Shown: positions 43,565 through 53,259, counted from the first letter of the stretch. The stretch is 64,000 nt of DNA from Tengunoibacter tsumagoiensis (GCF_003967535.1 NZ_BIFR01000001.1:4153001-4217000); one strand, 5' to 3'. Numbers and translations: made by a program. The notes: generated by a model not told the origin, from the letters alone.

Positions 43565-45052
43565 ATGCTATTGACTATCTCAACAACGCATCAGCCAGCC
43601 ACTGATCTGGGGTATCTGCTGCACAAAAATCCGGCACACTTACAGACGTTCAATCTTAAATTTGGGCAGGCCCATGTCTTTTATCCCGAAGCAACCAACG
43701 AACGCTGTACAGCCGCGCTCCTCCTGGAGATCGATACCATTGAACTGGTACGCAACAAGGGATTGGCATTTGATCAGTATGTCAATGATCGCCCTTATGT
43801 AGCCTCTTCATTTATGAGCGTCGCTCTGGCAGAAGTCTTTCGCTCTGCCATCAATGGTCGATGTGTGCCACGACCCGAACTTGTGCAGACAGCCATCCCA
43901 TTGCAGGCATGCCTGGCGATGATTCTCTGTCATGGTGGCGAAGATTGGCTCCGCCGCCTCTTTGAACCACTGGGCTATACTGTGGAGATCATTCAACACG
44001 AACTCGATGAACTGCATCCCACCTGGGGTCTCAGCCCCTACTTCACAGTCACCATCAACGCAAACTGCAAGCTCAGTGATCTGCTCACACATCTTTATGT
44101 CCTCATTCCAGTCCTTGATAATCGTAAACATTACTGGATCGGCGACGATGAAGTAGACAAGCTACTCCAACGCGGCCAGGGCTGGCTCGAAAAACATCCC
44201 GAGCGAAAAAAAATCACCTACAATTATCTCAAACAGCGGGCAGATCTGACCCGCGATGCCCTCACTCGGCTCATTGCAGAAGAAGAGAACGTCACAGAGG
44301 TCGTCGAAATTTCAGGCGATGAAGCTATTGCAACAGATGAAGCCTCAAATGATCAGACTAACCAGACAACCGAAGAGACGGTAAAGCAACACGAAGAAGA
44401 AACACCAGCGATCAAAGAGAAACGCACCAGTCTGCATGAACAACGCCTGCTTGCAGCCGTAGAAGTCCTCAAGCAAAGTGGGGCAAAGCGTGTCCTCGAT
44501 CTGGGTTGTGGAGAAGGTCGGCTTATCAAAAAGCTCTTAAAAGAGAAAAACTTTGAACAGATCTTAGGATTGGATGTCTCCTACAAGGCTCTTGAGCTTG
44601 CCAAAAGACGTCTCCATCTCGATCGTCTGCCTTCTCGCCAACGAGAGCGCCTGACGCTTCTTCATGGTTCGCTCACCTATCGCGATCGTCGTATCGAAGG
44701 CTATGATGCAGCGGCAGTCGTTGAAGTTATTGAACATCTTGATCAGTCGCGCCTCAGTGCCTTTGAGCGCGTTCTGTTCGAATTTGCCCATCCCGCAACA
44801 ATCGTGATCACAACACCCAATGCTGAATACAACGTCAAATACGAGACGTTAGCTGCGGGTAAATTTCGCCATCATGATCATCGGTTTGAATGGACACGTA
44901 CACAATTTCAGCAGTGGTCCCAGCAATTGGCTGAACGCTTTGGATATACGGTGACCATCGCACCAGTGGGGCCAGAAGACGAAAAAGTAGGTGCCCCTTC
45001 ACAGATGGGGATCTTTGTACTCACAAGCGATCAGGGGAACGAACACGGATGA
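43565..45052 (+). CDS. hen1: 3' terminal RNA ribose 2'-O-methyltransferase Hen1
   Basis: Bacterial Hen1 of the Pnkp/Hen1 RNA-repair complex: it methylates the 2'-OH at the 3' end of a cleaved RNA before ligation so that the same site cannot be cut again. The N-terminal half (to about residue 235) is the Hen1-specific domain that activates Pnkp (LLTISTTHQPATDLGYLLHK). An acidic linker follows, then a methyltransferase with VLDLGCGEGRLI (SAM) at about 310, EVIEH at about 388 and RHHDHRFEWTR, whose E, H and H residues bind the metal in Hen1. 495 aa. Stop overlaps the pnkp start by four bases. Confidence 0.93.
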   Translation: MLLTISTTHQPATDLGYLLHKNPAHLQTFNLKFGQAHVFYPEATNERCTAALLLEIDTIELVRNKGLAFDQYVNDRPYVASSFMSVALAEVFRSAINGRCVPRPELVQTAIPLQACLAMILCHGGEDWLRRLFEPLGYTVEIIQHELDELHPTWGLSPYFTVTINANCKLSDLLTHLYVLIPVLDNRKHYWIGDDEVDKLLQRGQGWLEKHPERKKITYNYLKQRADLTRDALTRLIAEEENVTEVVEISGDEAIATDEASNDQTNQTTEETVKQHEEETPAIKEKRTSLHEQRLLAAVEVLKQSGAKRVLDLGCGEGRLIKKLLKEKNFEQILGLDVSYKALELAKRRLHLDRLPSRQRERLTLLHGSLTYRDRRIEGYDAAAVVEVIEHLDQSRLSAFERVLFEFAHPATIVITTPNAEYNVKYETLAAGKFRHHDHRFEWTRTQFQQWSQQLAERFGYTVTIAPVGPEDEKVGAPSQMGIFVLTSDQGNEHG

Positions 45053-47613
45053 AAATTACCATACCAGAGCTCTCACTTGTTGTATTGATAGGGCCCTCAG
45101 GTTCGGGTAAATCAACCTTTGGGCGTACCCACTTCAAATCTACTGAGGTTATCTCCTCCGACTTCTGTCGCGGCCTTGTCTCTGACGATGAAAACGATCA
45201 GTCTGCCACAAAAGAAGCCTTTGAAGTTCTGCACTTCGTAGCCTCCAAACGCTTAGCCGCTGGAAAATTGACGGTTATTGATGCAACGAGCGTTCAACCA
45301 GAGTCCCGCAAAGTACTGGTCGAATTGGCCCGAAAATATCACTGCCTACCGGTTGCGATTGTCTTTAACATGCCAGAGAAGCTCTGCCAGGAGCGAAACC
45401 AGGCTCGGCCCGACCGCCAATTTGGTCTGCATGTCGTACGCAATCAGGTCGGTCAATTGCGCAGATCGTTGCGTCACCTCAAAACAGAAGGCTTCAACCA
45501 CATTTTTACACTGACCTCACCGGAACAGGTAACGAGTGTCGAAATTGAACGCCAGCCATTATGGAATAATCGTCAACACGAACATGGCCCCTTTGATATC
45601 ATCGGCGACATCCATGGCTGCTTCGAAGAGACGGAACAACTCCTGATAAAGCTCGGCTATACGATAAACAGAAGCACAAATGAAGAGATGCGTTTTCAGG
45701 TAAGCCATCCTGAGGGTCGCAAAGTTATCTTCCTGGGTGACCTTGTGGATCGTGGTCCAGCAACACCTCAGGTTTTGCGGCTAGCTATGGATATGACAGC
45801 TGAAGGGACGGCTCTCTGTGTTCCAGGCAACCATGACGTCAAGTTGATGCGCCATCTCCAGGGCAAAGATGTCTCACTAAAACACGGGATTGTTGAGACA
45901 TTGGAGCAATTGAAGCAGGAGTCTCCGAGCTTCAAACAACGAGTGCTTACCTTTCTTGAAGGTCTGATCAGCCATTATCTTCTGGACGATGGAAAACTCG
46001 TGGTAGCCCACGCCGGCCTTAAACAAGAGATGCAGGGTCGTGGCTCACGAGCGGTGCGCGAATTTGCGCTCTATGGCGAGACAACAGGCGAGACCGATGA
46101 ATTTGGCCTGCCCATTCGCTATAATTGGGCAGAGGATTATCGTGGCAAAGCTCTCGTTGTCTATGGTCACACACCCGTTCCTGAACCCGCCTGGCTCAAT
46201 GCTACGCTTAATATTGATACCGGCTGCGTCTTTGGCGGAAAGCTAACTGCACTACGTTATCCAGAAAAAGAACTGGTCTCGGTTCATGCGCAGCGCATCT
46301 ATTGTGAGCCCATTCGCCCACTTACTCCACTCAATCATCACACCGGACTTACGGTCCAACAACATCATGATGATATTCTAGAGATCGATGACGTGCTTGG
46401 CAAACGTCTCATTGAAACACGCTTACAGCCAAAAATGACCATAAGAGAAGAGAACGCCATTGCCGCACTTGAGGTCATGAGCCGCTTCGCCGCCAATCCC
46501 AAATGGTTGATCTATCTGCCACCCACAATGTCACCCAGCGAGACCAGCAAGGAAGAGGGGTACCTTGAACATCCTGCTGAAGCCTTTGCCTTTTATCGTA
46601 AGGAAGGCATCGAGCAGGTCGTCTGTGAAGAAAAACACATGGGATCGAGAGCAGTCGTCATTGTCTGTCGCAACGAGGAAGCGGCACAACGACGTTTTGG
46701 GGTTATCAAAGAAGGTATTGGTATCTGCTATACTCGTACCGGTCGCCGTTTCTTTGATGATGCTCAACTGGAAGCTGAATTATTGCAACGCGTTCAACAA
46801 GCCTTAGAAGCCACTCATTTCTGGGAGAAATTCGAGACAGATTGGGTCTGCCTGGATTGCGAATTACTCCCCTGGTCTGTCAAAGCTCAATCGCTGGTCC
46901 TTAAACAGTATGCGGCCGTAGGAGCAGCCTCACAAGCAGCCCTCCAACAGACACTCACAGCATTAAAGCAGGCTCAACAGCGTGGTATTGACACCAGTAC
47001 AATCTTACCTACCTATCAACATCACCAGGCGCTGGCGCAACGCTATATCAATGCCTACCGTCATTACTGCTGGCCAGTTAACTCAATCAATGATCTCAAA
47101 TTAGCTCCATTCCATATTCTCGCAACTGAAGAGAATGTTCATAACACAAAAGATCATGTCTGGCATATGCAGACTCTGGCCGAGATCTGTCAGGCCGATG
47201 AACAGATCTTATTAGCGACCCCCTACCTGGTTATCAATCTCAATAACGCAGCCAGTATTGAACAAGGAATACAGTGGTGGCAACATTTGACATCCCAAGG
47301 TGGCGAAGGGATGGTCGTCAAACCATTTGATTTCATTACCACAGGGACGCGTGGTATCTTACAACCAGCAATCAAATGCCGTGGCCCTGAATATCTGCGG
47401 ATCATTTATGGCATGGAATATGATGTGCCTGCCAATCTCAACCGTCTACGCGCACGACGTCTGGGGGCCAAACGCTCGCTGGCATTACGCGAATTTTCTC
47501 TCAGCATGGAGTCCTTAGAACGCTTCGTCCGTGGCGAGCCCTTACGGAAAGTTCATGAATGCGTCTTTGGCGTCCTCGCACTGGAAAGCGAACCAGTCGA
47601 TCCTCGCCTGTAG
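45049..47613 (+). CDS. pnkp: Polynucleotide kinase-phosphatase (RNA repair, Pnkp)
   Basis: Three-domain RNA-end healing and sealing enzyme. N-terminal kinase: IGPSGSGKSTF and DATSVQPESRK. Central metallophosphatase: DIIGDIHGCFEE, GDLVDRGP, GNHDVK, VVAHAGL and YGHTPVPEP. C-terminal adenylyltransferase/ligase with the lysine in CEEKHMGSR (about residue 529) and GGEGMVVKP as the later ligase motif. 854 aa, standard length. Translationally coupled to hen1. In this family the ligase needs Hen1 for sealing; tRNAs cut by ribotoxins are the presumed substrate. Confidence 0.95.
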   Translation: MKITIPELSLVVLIGPSGSGKSTFGRTHFKSTEVISSDFCRGLVSDDENDQSATKEAFEVLHFVASKRLAAGKLTVIDATSVQPESRKVLVELARKYHCLPVAIVFNMPEKLCQERNQARPDRQFGLHVVRNQVGQLRRSLRHLKTEGFNHIFTLTSPEQVTSVEIERQPLWNNRQHEHGPFDIIGDIHGCFEETEQLLIKLGYTINRSTNEEMRFQVSHPEGRKVIFLGDLVDRGPATPQVLRLAMDMTAEGTALCVPGNHDVKLMRHLQGKDVSLKHGIVETLEQLKQESPSFKQRVLTFLEGLISHYLLDDGKLVVAHAGLKQEMQGRGSRAVREFALYGETTGETDEFGLPIRYNWAEDYRGKALVVYGHTPVPEPAWLNATLNIDTGCVFGGKLTALRYPEKELVSVHAQRIYCEPIRPLTPLNHHTGLTVQQHHDDILEIDDVLGKRLIETRLQPKMTIREENAIAALEVMSRFAANPKWLIYLPPTMSPSETSKEEGYLEHPAEAFAFYRKEGIEQVVCEEKHMGSRAVVIVCRNEEAAQRRFGVIKEGIGICYTRTGRRFFDDAQLEAELLQRVQQALEATHFWEKFETDWVCLDCELLPWSVKAQSLVLKQYAAVGAASQAALQQTLTALKQAQQRGIDTSTILPTYQHHQALAQRYINAYRHYCWPVNSINDLKLAPFHILATEENVHNTKDHVWHMQTLAEICQADEQILLATPYLVINLNNAASIEQGIQWWQHLTSQGGEGMVVKPFDFITTGTRGILQPAIKCRGPEYLRIIYGMEYDVPANLNRLRARRLGAKRSLALREFSLSMESLERFVRGEPLRKVHECVFGVLALESEPVDPRL

Positions 47614-47630
47614 CTCCTTTTACCAGATAA

Positions 47631-47664
47631 ATACACTAGAGCTATCCTTCCAGCTCTAGTGTAT
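47631..47664 (+). terminator. Terminator of the hen1-pnkp operon
   Basis: Perfect 13-bp stem ATACACTAGAGCT / AGCTCTAGTGTAT, 8-base loop, followed by CTTTT. Confidence 0.75.
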
Positions 47665-48096
47665 CTTTTGTAGATCCATCTATAGCTGATTCATATCTCC
47701 AAAATTCACTCTATATATCGTTGTCAAAAGCTTCTATAAACGTATCAGGACCAGAGAGGGAACGCTACACACAGCATCTTTAGTTGCACAATTATATATA
47801 GCATACAAATAAATAGACTGATAGATCTATTGTTTGTACAAATCACTAAATACATTGACATATGAGTGAGTTTTATGCTACTGTAATTTTATAGATCTTC
47901 TTGTGCCAGAATGAAGATCAAAATCCCATTATTCTAAGAATATGTCTGAAGCCAGTTCATATAAAGGTAATTTTCTGCGCTTTTCAGGCACATTCTGAAG
48001 AACTTCACGCTGTTTACTGTTCTATACCATACTATGTATGCTCTATCTGGCGTGGTTATTTTTCTATTGATCTGTATAATGGAAAGGATTCTTATT
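47665..48096. other. A/T-rich intergenic region before the protease gene
   Basis: No gene seen. TTGACA at 47855-47860 with TACTGT 18 bases on is a possible promoter of the protease, leaving a leader of about 200 bases. The region is clearly richer in A+T than its neighbours. Confidence 0.35.
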
Positions 48097-49488
48097 ATGC
48101 GTCAATCGAGTAGGTTCTCTGCTCGTCAACACCTGCCATCCTCAGTCTTTGCATTCTTACTCTGTAGCGCCTTCTTCGTTTTTAACGGTTCAGCAGCTCT
48201 AGCTCAAGGAGCGAGCCACCATATTGGAGCGTTAGCTGTTGGTGGTAGTGGCAATCATATCTCACAATGGGATACCAGTAGTGCTCCTACCGATGCACTC
48301 TGTCTGGCCCGTAGACATCATCCTTGCTACAGCCCTCAGCAGATCCGTCAGGCCTATAACCTCACGCCGGTGCTCAATGCAGGCTATACTGGCAAGGGTC
48401 AAACAATCGTTATCATTGACTCGTATGGCAGTCCAACAGCCCTCAGCGATCTGAAACAGTTTGATGCAGACTATGGCCTTCCTGATCCCCCATCCTTCCA
48501 GCAACTTGCCCCCATTGGGAGTGTTCCCTTTGATCCCACCAACGACGATCAGTTAGGCTGGGCAGAGGAGACCTCACTGGATGTCCAATGGGCTCATGCG
48601 ATTGCTCCCGATGCTGGCATTATCGTTCTCACCAGCCCTGTTTCTGAGACGCAGGGAGTTCAGGGTCTGCCAGAGTTCCTGAAGCTTGAGCAGTACGCTC
48701 TAAACAACCATCTTGGAAAAATCATTACCCAGAGTTGGGGCACGACAGAGAATACGCTCTTTACGCCCGAGGGCCGCAAAGTCCTGGCACAGTTTGAGGC
48801 ATTCTATCGCCGAGCTGCCCTGGAGGGTGTAACTGTGCTTGCCTCTTCTGGAGACTCTGGAACCGCCAATCCAGATGTTGATGGAAACACCTATCCATTC
48901 CCAACTGTTGGCTATCCCGCATCATCTCCATGGGTAACAGCCGTTGGTGGTACCAGTCTCTACGCCGATCTCGATGGGAACTACCAATCTGAAAATGTCT
49001 GGAACGGTGGTTTTGGAGATGCTACCGGCGGTGGTGTTAGCCAGTACTTTAGCGAACCATTCTACCAATATCTTCTGCCTGGCTCCGATCAAGCTATTCT
49101 GAAGGGACATCGTGCCATTCCTGATATCTCTTACAATGCTGATCCTGCGACCAGTGTCCCTGTTTATCTCGGTTTTCTGCCGGGGGCTAATCGCCAGGGA
49201 TACTACCTGTTTGGTGGAACCAGCGAAGGTGCACCTCAGTGGGCAGGTTTAATTGCTGATGCCAATCAATATGCTCATCGTCCACTGGGCTTCCTGAATA
49301 CACAGCTCTACTTGCTGGGCGCTGACAAAGACGCTGCTGCCAAAGTCTATCACGATATTACGGTCGGAAATAATGCGCAAGACCCAATTCCTGGCTACGA
49401 CGCCACTCCAGGTTGGGATGCCAGTACCGGTTGGGGCACCCCCATTGCGCAACAGCTCTTCGACGCACTTGCTTTCTGGCGTTTCTAA
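48097..49488 (+). CDS. Secreted S53 (sedolisin/kumamolisin-like) serine-carboxyl peptidase
   Basis: Acid-active secreted endopeptidase. Signal peptide (LPSSVFAFLLCSAFFVFNGSAALA). Catalytic Glu and Asp in GWAEETSLDVQWAHAIAPDA, oxyanion region LASSGDSG, nucleophile in GGTSEGAPQWAGLIA, and the calcium-site end YHDITVGNN...WGTP. The usual long activation prodomain is missing: only about 75 residues lie between the signal peptide and GYTGKGQTIVIID. ATG at 48097 with AAGGATT eight bases before it; two further ATGs upstream in frame lack ribosome sites. 463 aa. Confidence 0.88.
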   Translation: MRQSSRFSARQHLPSSVFAFLLCSAFFVFNGSAALAQGASHHIGALAVGGSGNHISQWDTSSAPTDALCLARRHHPCYSPQQIRQAYNLTPVLNAGYTGKGQTIVIIDSYGSPTALSDLKQFDADYGLPDPPSFQQLAPIGSVPFDPTNDDQLGWAEETSLDVQWAHAIAPDAGIIVLTSPVSETQGVQGLPEFLKLEQYALNNHLGKIITQSWGTTENTLFTPEGRKVLAQFEAFYRRAALEGVTVLASSGDSGTANPDVDGNTYPFPTVGYPASSPWVTAVGGTSLYADLDGNYQSENVWNGGFGDATGGGVSQYFSEPFYQYLLPGSDQAILKGHRAIPDISYNADPATSVPVYLGFLPGANRQGYYLFGGTSEGAPQWAGLIADANQYAHRPLGFLNTQLYLLGADKDAAAKVYHDITVGNNAQDPIPGYDATPGWDASTGWGTPIAQQLFDALAFWRF

Positions 49489-49527
49489 TCTCAACCCGGG
49501 CTGAACGTAACCCTATTGCCTATCACA

Positions 49528-49569
49528 GAGAGAGATTGATGAGAAGATTTGTTCTCATCAATCTCTCTC
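49528..49569 (+). terminator. Terminator of the protease gene
   Basis: Perfect 17-bp stem GAGAGAGATTGATGAGA / complement (49528-49544, 49553-49569), 8-base loop, then CTTCTTCC. Confidence 0.75.
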
Positions 49570-49828
49570 CTTCTTCCTCGGCCTTTGAGCAATCCTACAT
49601 ATCATCTAATTTTTTGCACCTATTTCACTGGAACTGAGGAAGATCCTTAGGATGAATGAAATAAAAGTTTGAAAGGATGATTCATTTGTTGCGCCAGAAA
49701 AAGTTGTCTCGTATGGACGTACATCCATGCCAGGCACTTGAAAGATGGCTGGGGCAACCACTTTCTTTTAAGCGTTCTTGATGGAGTAATTGAGATACAA
49801 TTGCTCCGGGAAAATGCTCAAATTTTTA

Positions 49829-49857
49829 TTGACAATGATGGAGGGATTTGTTATTAT
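49829..49857 (+). promoter_or_regulatory. Promoter of tRNA-Arg
   Basis: TTGACA (49829-49834), 17-base spacer, TATTAT (49852-49857). The start would fall within a few bases of the tRNA 5' end at 49867. Confidence 0.65.
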
Positions 49858-49866
49858 AGCAGTGTT

Positions 49867-49940
<74 letters not shown>

Positions 49941-50114
49941 TTCATAGTGGTGGAGCTCGAAAGAGCTACCTTTTTGTGCGTAAATTCACACACCTGATTG
50001 TCCCCACTCTCTCAATTGATGGTCGCTCTCATCACCTTCTGAATGATACTCCAATACAATTACTACGCACCAAAAAACACATTCAATTTTTTATAAGAAA
50101 AAGAGAAGAGATGC

Positions 50115-50897
50115 ATGCAGAAGTCGCTTCAAGAATTGCAGACAGCAACACTTTCCGCCTTTACCCGGCGCCCTGAAGTACAACAGATCTGTCTCTTTGG
50201 TTCCCTGGAACACAATCAGCATGATGCGTATTCCGATATGGATCTGCATGTCGTTTCAAGCGATTTTGATACCACAATGCAAGATCTGCCTTCCATCATA
50301 AACAGTATCGGAGCGCCATTTGTCTGGTATCCGTTTCATCCTCAGCCAGGCAATACGGGATATGCTATTCTTTTCCGCGACTATCCACTCTACCATCGAC
50401 TCGATATTACGCTCCTTGATCTGGTCACCCCACCAATTGTCGCGCAAGGCACCTGCATTTATACGAATCCCAGGCCGCCTCTTTCTCAGCCATCAACCTA
50501 TCAGGCACCTCAACTGGATGCACCGCTCCAAAAGCTCTATGGATACGGTATTGGAGCCATTCGCTATGCCAAATATCGCAAGCGTGGGAAAGCTTTGAGC
50601 GCTTTCAAGTTCTACCGAGCACAATGTGATGCTTTTTTCCTCAAACGATATGAGAAAGAGACGCACAACGCCAAAACACAGATAGATCTTGCTGTCTATC
50701 AACTCCTCGATCAACTGCCAGATAACAACTTGCTCCAACACTACCTCTATCCCACCAACGAGCAAGCGATGGATAGACTCTTTGTGCAACTGCTAGAGGC
50801 AATGCTTTCTGAGGAGCAAAAGACCCTTTCATCTAATCATCGTGGGGCTCTTACAGAAATCATCACCTTCGTACGCAACGAACTCCTTCTTCCATGA
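50115..50897 (+). CDS. MNT-type nucleotidyltransferase domain protein
   Basis: 260 aa. The N terminus has the polymerase-beta-like nucleotidyltransferase signature: ICLFGSLEHNQHDAYSDMDLHVV, G-S-x(9)-D-x-D, with two metal-binding aspartates; a third acid follows at YHRLDITLLD. The C-terminal half is helical (GKALSAFKFYRAQCDAFFLKRY...), as in aminoglycoside adenylyltransferase-like proteins and MNT antitoxins. No HEPN partner is adjacent. It begins 175 bases after tRNA-Arg. Resistance or nucleotide-transfer to a small molecule is possible, the substrate is unknown. Confidence 0.75.
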   Translation: MQKSLQELQTATLSAFTRRPEVQQICLFGSLEHNQHDAYSDMDLHVVSSDFDTTMQDLPSIINSIGAPFVWYPFHPQPGNTGYAILFRDYPLYHRLDITLLDLVTPPIVAQGTCIYTNPRPPLSQPSTYQAPQLDAPLQKLYGYGIGAIRYAKYRKRGKALSAFKFYRAQCDAFFLKRYEKETHNAKTQIDLAVYQLLDQLPDNNLLQHYLYPTNEQAMDRLFVQLLEAMLSEEQKTLSSNHRGALTEIITFVRNELLLP

Positions 50898-50942
50898 TGA
50901 TTCCTTCTTCAGAAAAGGAGCAATCAACGCATAGACACATAA

Positions 50943-50982
50943 AGAGAGGGACTCTTTCCCAATAGGAGAAGCCCCCCTCTCT
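50943..50982. terminator. Hairpin between convergent genes
   Basis: AGAGAGGG (50943-50950) / CCCTCTCT (50975-50982) with a partly paired loop, between the nucleotidyltransferase and the minus-strand transcarbamylase. Confidence 0.45.
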
Positions 50983-51053
50983 CTTGTGCTGTGTAGCTCG
51001 CATTGGCTGTCTGGCACGTCGTTGAGTACTTCTGGTAAGACCAGCAATCCTTC

Positions 51054-51986
51054 TTAGCCCAGCAAACACCATTCCAGCACTGCCATAGCGCCAAACAGTT
51101 TATTGTGGGCTTGCTCGAAGGCAATGCTTTGCTGACCATCAAGGACTTCGCTCATCACATCTTCACCACGTATGGCAGGCAGATCATGCATAAATACTGT
51201 TCTATAAGGCTTTGATATACGTTTCATCAGAGCTGGCGTAACGCGAAAGGGTTTAAAATACTCTCTCCAGTTGGGATCTTCTTTAGAACTCCCGGTCGTT
51301 TGCCAACGCGCTGTATAGACAACATCAACCGCCGATGGAACGGCATCTATATGGTGGTACTGTTCAATGGAGGTATGACGTTGATGCGCAAAAACCTGCG
51401 CCTGATCTAAAATCTCCGCTGGCAATCCATATCCTTCTGGAGTGAGCAGCGTCAATCTCATCCCTTCAAGCTTACTTATGGCCAGAGCAAGGGCTGCTGC
51501 CGTACTGTTGCCTTCTCCAAGATACAAAATATCCAGGCCATTCAATGTACCAAACTGGTTTTTCAGGGTCGCTAGATCTGCAATGGCCTGTGTTGGATGT
51601 TCTTTATCACTCATAGCATTGATCACTGCTATATTGTTGTAAGCTGCAAAAATCTTCATCTCATCTATAGATTCAGCCGTTCTGAGGACAAGGGCATCAA
51701 GATAACCCGCTAAAACCCGGGCCGTATCCTCGATAGTTTCACCTGTATTTATTTGCAGATCATTTGGGCCATAAGCGATCACAGATGCCCCCAGTTTAGA
51801 GGCACCTACGGTAAATGCCGTTCGTGTCCGTGTCGATGTTTTTCGAAAATAGATGCCTACTATTTTATCTTTTAATGTCTGTTTTCCTTCCCATCGTCCT
51901 TCTTTCATAGATAAAGTACGATTTATGAGTTGCTCCAATTCAGATCTGCTGAGATCTACAATTGAGAAGAGGCTTTTTTTCTCCAT
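51054..51986 (-). CDS. Ornithine/N-acetylornithine carbamoyltransferase family protein with altered substrate motif
   Basis: Carbamoyl phosphate-dependent transcarbamylase. Carbamoyl phosphate site STRTRTAF and the HPTQAIAD motif are intact. The late substrate loop is FMHDLPAIRGEDV, where OTCs read HCLPA (the cysteine contacts ornithine); the codon is GAT. The SMG-type ornithine-binding loop is replaced by YTARWQTTGSSKEDPNW, which resembles the aspartate transcarbamylase Y-x-T-R-x-Q pattern. Hence the acceptor may not be ornithine. 310 aa, complete. No arginine genes are near; the next genes upstream are the sigma factor and ABC exporter on the same strand. Confidence 0.8.
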   Translation of the reverse strand: MEKKSLFSIVDLSRSELEQLINRTLSMKEGRWEGKQTLKDKIVGIYFRKTSTRTRTAFTVGASKLGASVIAYGPNDLQINTGETIEDTARVLAGYLDALVLRTAESIDEMKIFAAYNNIAVINAMSDKEHPTQAIADLATLKNQFGTLNGLDILYLGEGNSTAAALALAISKLEGMRLTLLTPEGYGLPAEILDQAQVFAHQRHTSIEQYHHIDAVPSAVDVVYTARWQTTGSSKEDPNWREYFKPFRVTPALMKRISKPYRTVFMHDLPAIRGEDVMSEVLDGQQSIAFEQAHNKLFGAMAVLEWCLLG

Positions 51987-52113
51987 GTTCGTCCATCCAT
52001 TAGTGAAAAATACGATACAACTTCAAGATCCTACAGGAATTAGTATCCCTTATACGGATGCAAATTGGTCTAACCAGTTCTGGTTTCGTGTCTACAGATG
52101 CTCATGTTATTCC

Positions 52114-53259
52114 TCAGTAGACAGCCAGGATAGCAAAGGTTTCTATATCACAGATCGCGGTGAAAGAGGCGGTACAACTGTTATTCTCAAAACAGATCTT
52201 CATGGCTTCTCTTCCATAGGTCTCTACTCTTTCAACCACTCTTAAATGAATTCGCTTTTGTTCCTGGTAAAAACGCCTCCCTTCTGGTAGTGCTAGCACT
52301 ATTCCTTCCAGTTCTTGCGTACTCGTTGTACCACATATAGAACAGGTAAAGCGTAATCCGTAGCCAGTCCCTTGAATCTCTTTTCTATTCATAGGAGCAG
52401 AGCTATACTTTTCAAGTAAGATAGAGTTGCCACATTCTGAACAAGGAATCATGCTGGTGGCGAGATGGGGTGTATATGTTTGGTGAATCCAGGCTCCCAA
52501 TTCCATGAAAGCTCGCCCGTACCCTTTTATTCCTTTTGCACATTGACTTAAAGAGGTCTGAATCAATGGTAGATCCGGATCTGGTGCACAATTGGGACAG
52601 GTCAGTAAAAGATTATCACGTCTTGAATCATACTGTCCGTGCATGCGTGACTGGCCACAGAGAGGACACCAGAGGGAGGTTTTCTCCCATTGTGACGCTA
52701 TTGGCACGATCATGTATGGAAATAGTTTGCTTTGTAGGTCCGTCAGCAAAATATGCCGAAACGCTAGTTTCCCTCGCTGAATCCGTTTGCTTGCAGCACT
52801 AACGGTCAGGCTTCTTTGCTTCGCAATTTTCTGGATAGAAAAATCTTCTACATAATAATCCATCAAAATGCTTCGTGTCTCCTGGGGAAGAAGGAATAAT
52901 GCTTGATCTAATAACTCTAACAGTTCTTTCCTCTCTAGTTCTTGCTCTGGATTAAACTGGTCTGCATTTGATCCAGAGCAAAATGACAACATAGAAGCGC
53001 TCTCGATTGGAAGAGGCGAGCACCGCTTATATTGCTCACGCACCCAACGCAAGTAGACATTCTGTGCGATACGAAAGATCCAGGCTGACAGGCCAGTTGG
53101 GTCATACAATTTCTGACGATTTCTCCATACTTCCAACAGTGTCTCTTGTGAAAGATCTTCTGCCACGTCGCGCTGACCAGTCTTAGTAAGGAAGTACGTT
53201 AAAAGCCTTTCTCTTTCACTTTGCAACACGCTGTTATCTTGCATAACTGCATCCATCAT
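52114..53259 (-). CDS. ECF-type RNA polymerase sigma factor with cysteine-rich C-terminal extension
   Basis: The first 170 residues are an ECF sigma factor: region 2 (DVAEDLSQETLLEVWRN, YDPTGLSAWIFRIAQNVYLRWVREQ) and region 4 (LPQETRSILMDYYVEDFSIQKIAKQRSLTVSAASKRIQRGKLAF). About 200 extra residues follow with zinc-ribbon-like pairs: WCPLCGQSRMHG, TCPNC, PCSECGNS, TCSICGTT. This tail is not part of standard ECF factors and may sense a metal, redox or other signal. Start at MMDAVM with an AGGA before. It is 81 bases downstream of the ABC permease on the same strand, so it may be in the same operon. Confidence 0.85.
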   Translation of the reverse strand: MMDAVMQDNSVLQSERERLLTYFLTKTGQRDVAEDLSQETLLEVWRNRQKLYDPTGLSAWIFRIAQNVYLRWVREQYKRCSPLPIESASMLSFCSGSNADQFNPEQELERKELLELLDQALFLLPQETRSILMDYYVEDFSIQKIAKQRSLTVSAASKRIQRGKLAFRHILLTDLQSKLFPYMIVPIASQWEKTSLWCPLCGQSRMHGQYDSRRDNLLLTCPNCAPDPDLPLIQTSLSQCAKGIKGYGRAFMELGAWIHQTYTPHLATSMIPCSECGNSILLEKYSSAPMNRKEIQGTGYGLRFTCSICGTTSTQELEGIVLALPEGRRFYQEQKRIHLRVVERVETYGREAMKICFENNSCTASFTAICDIETFAILAVY

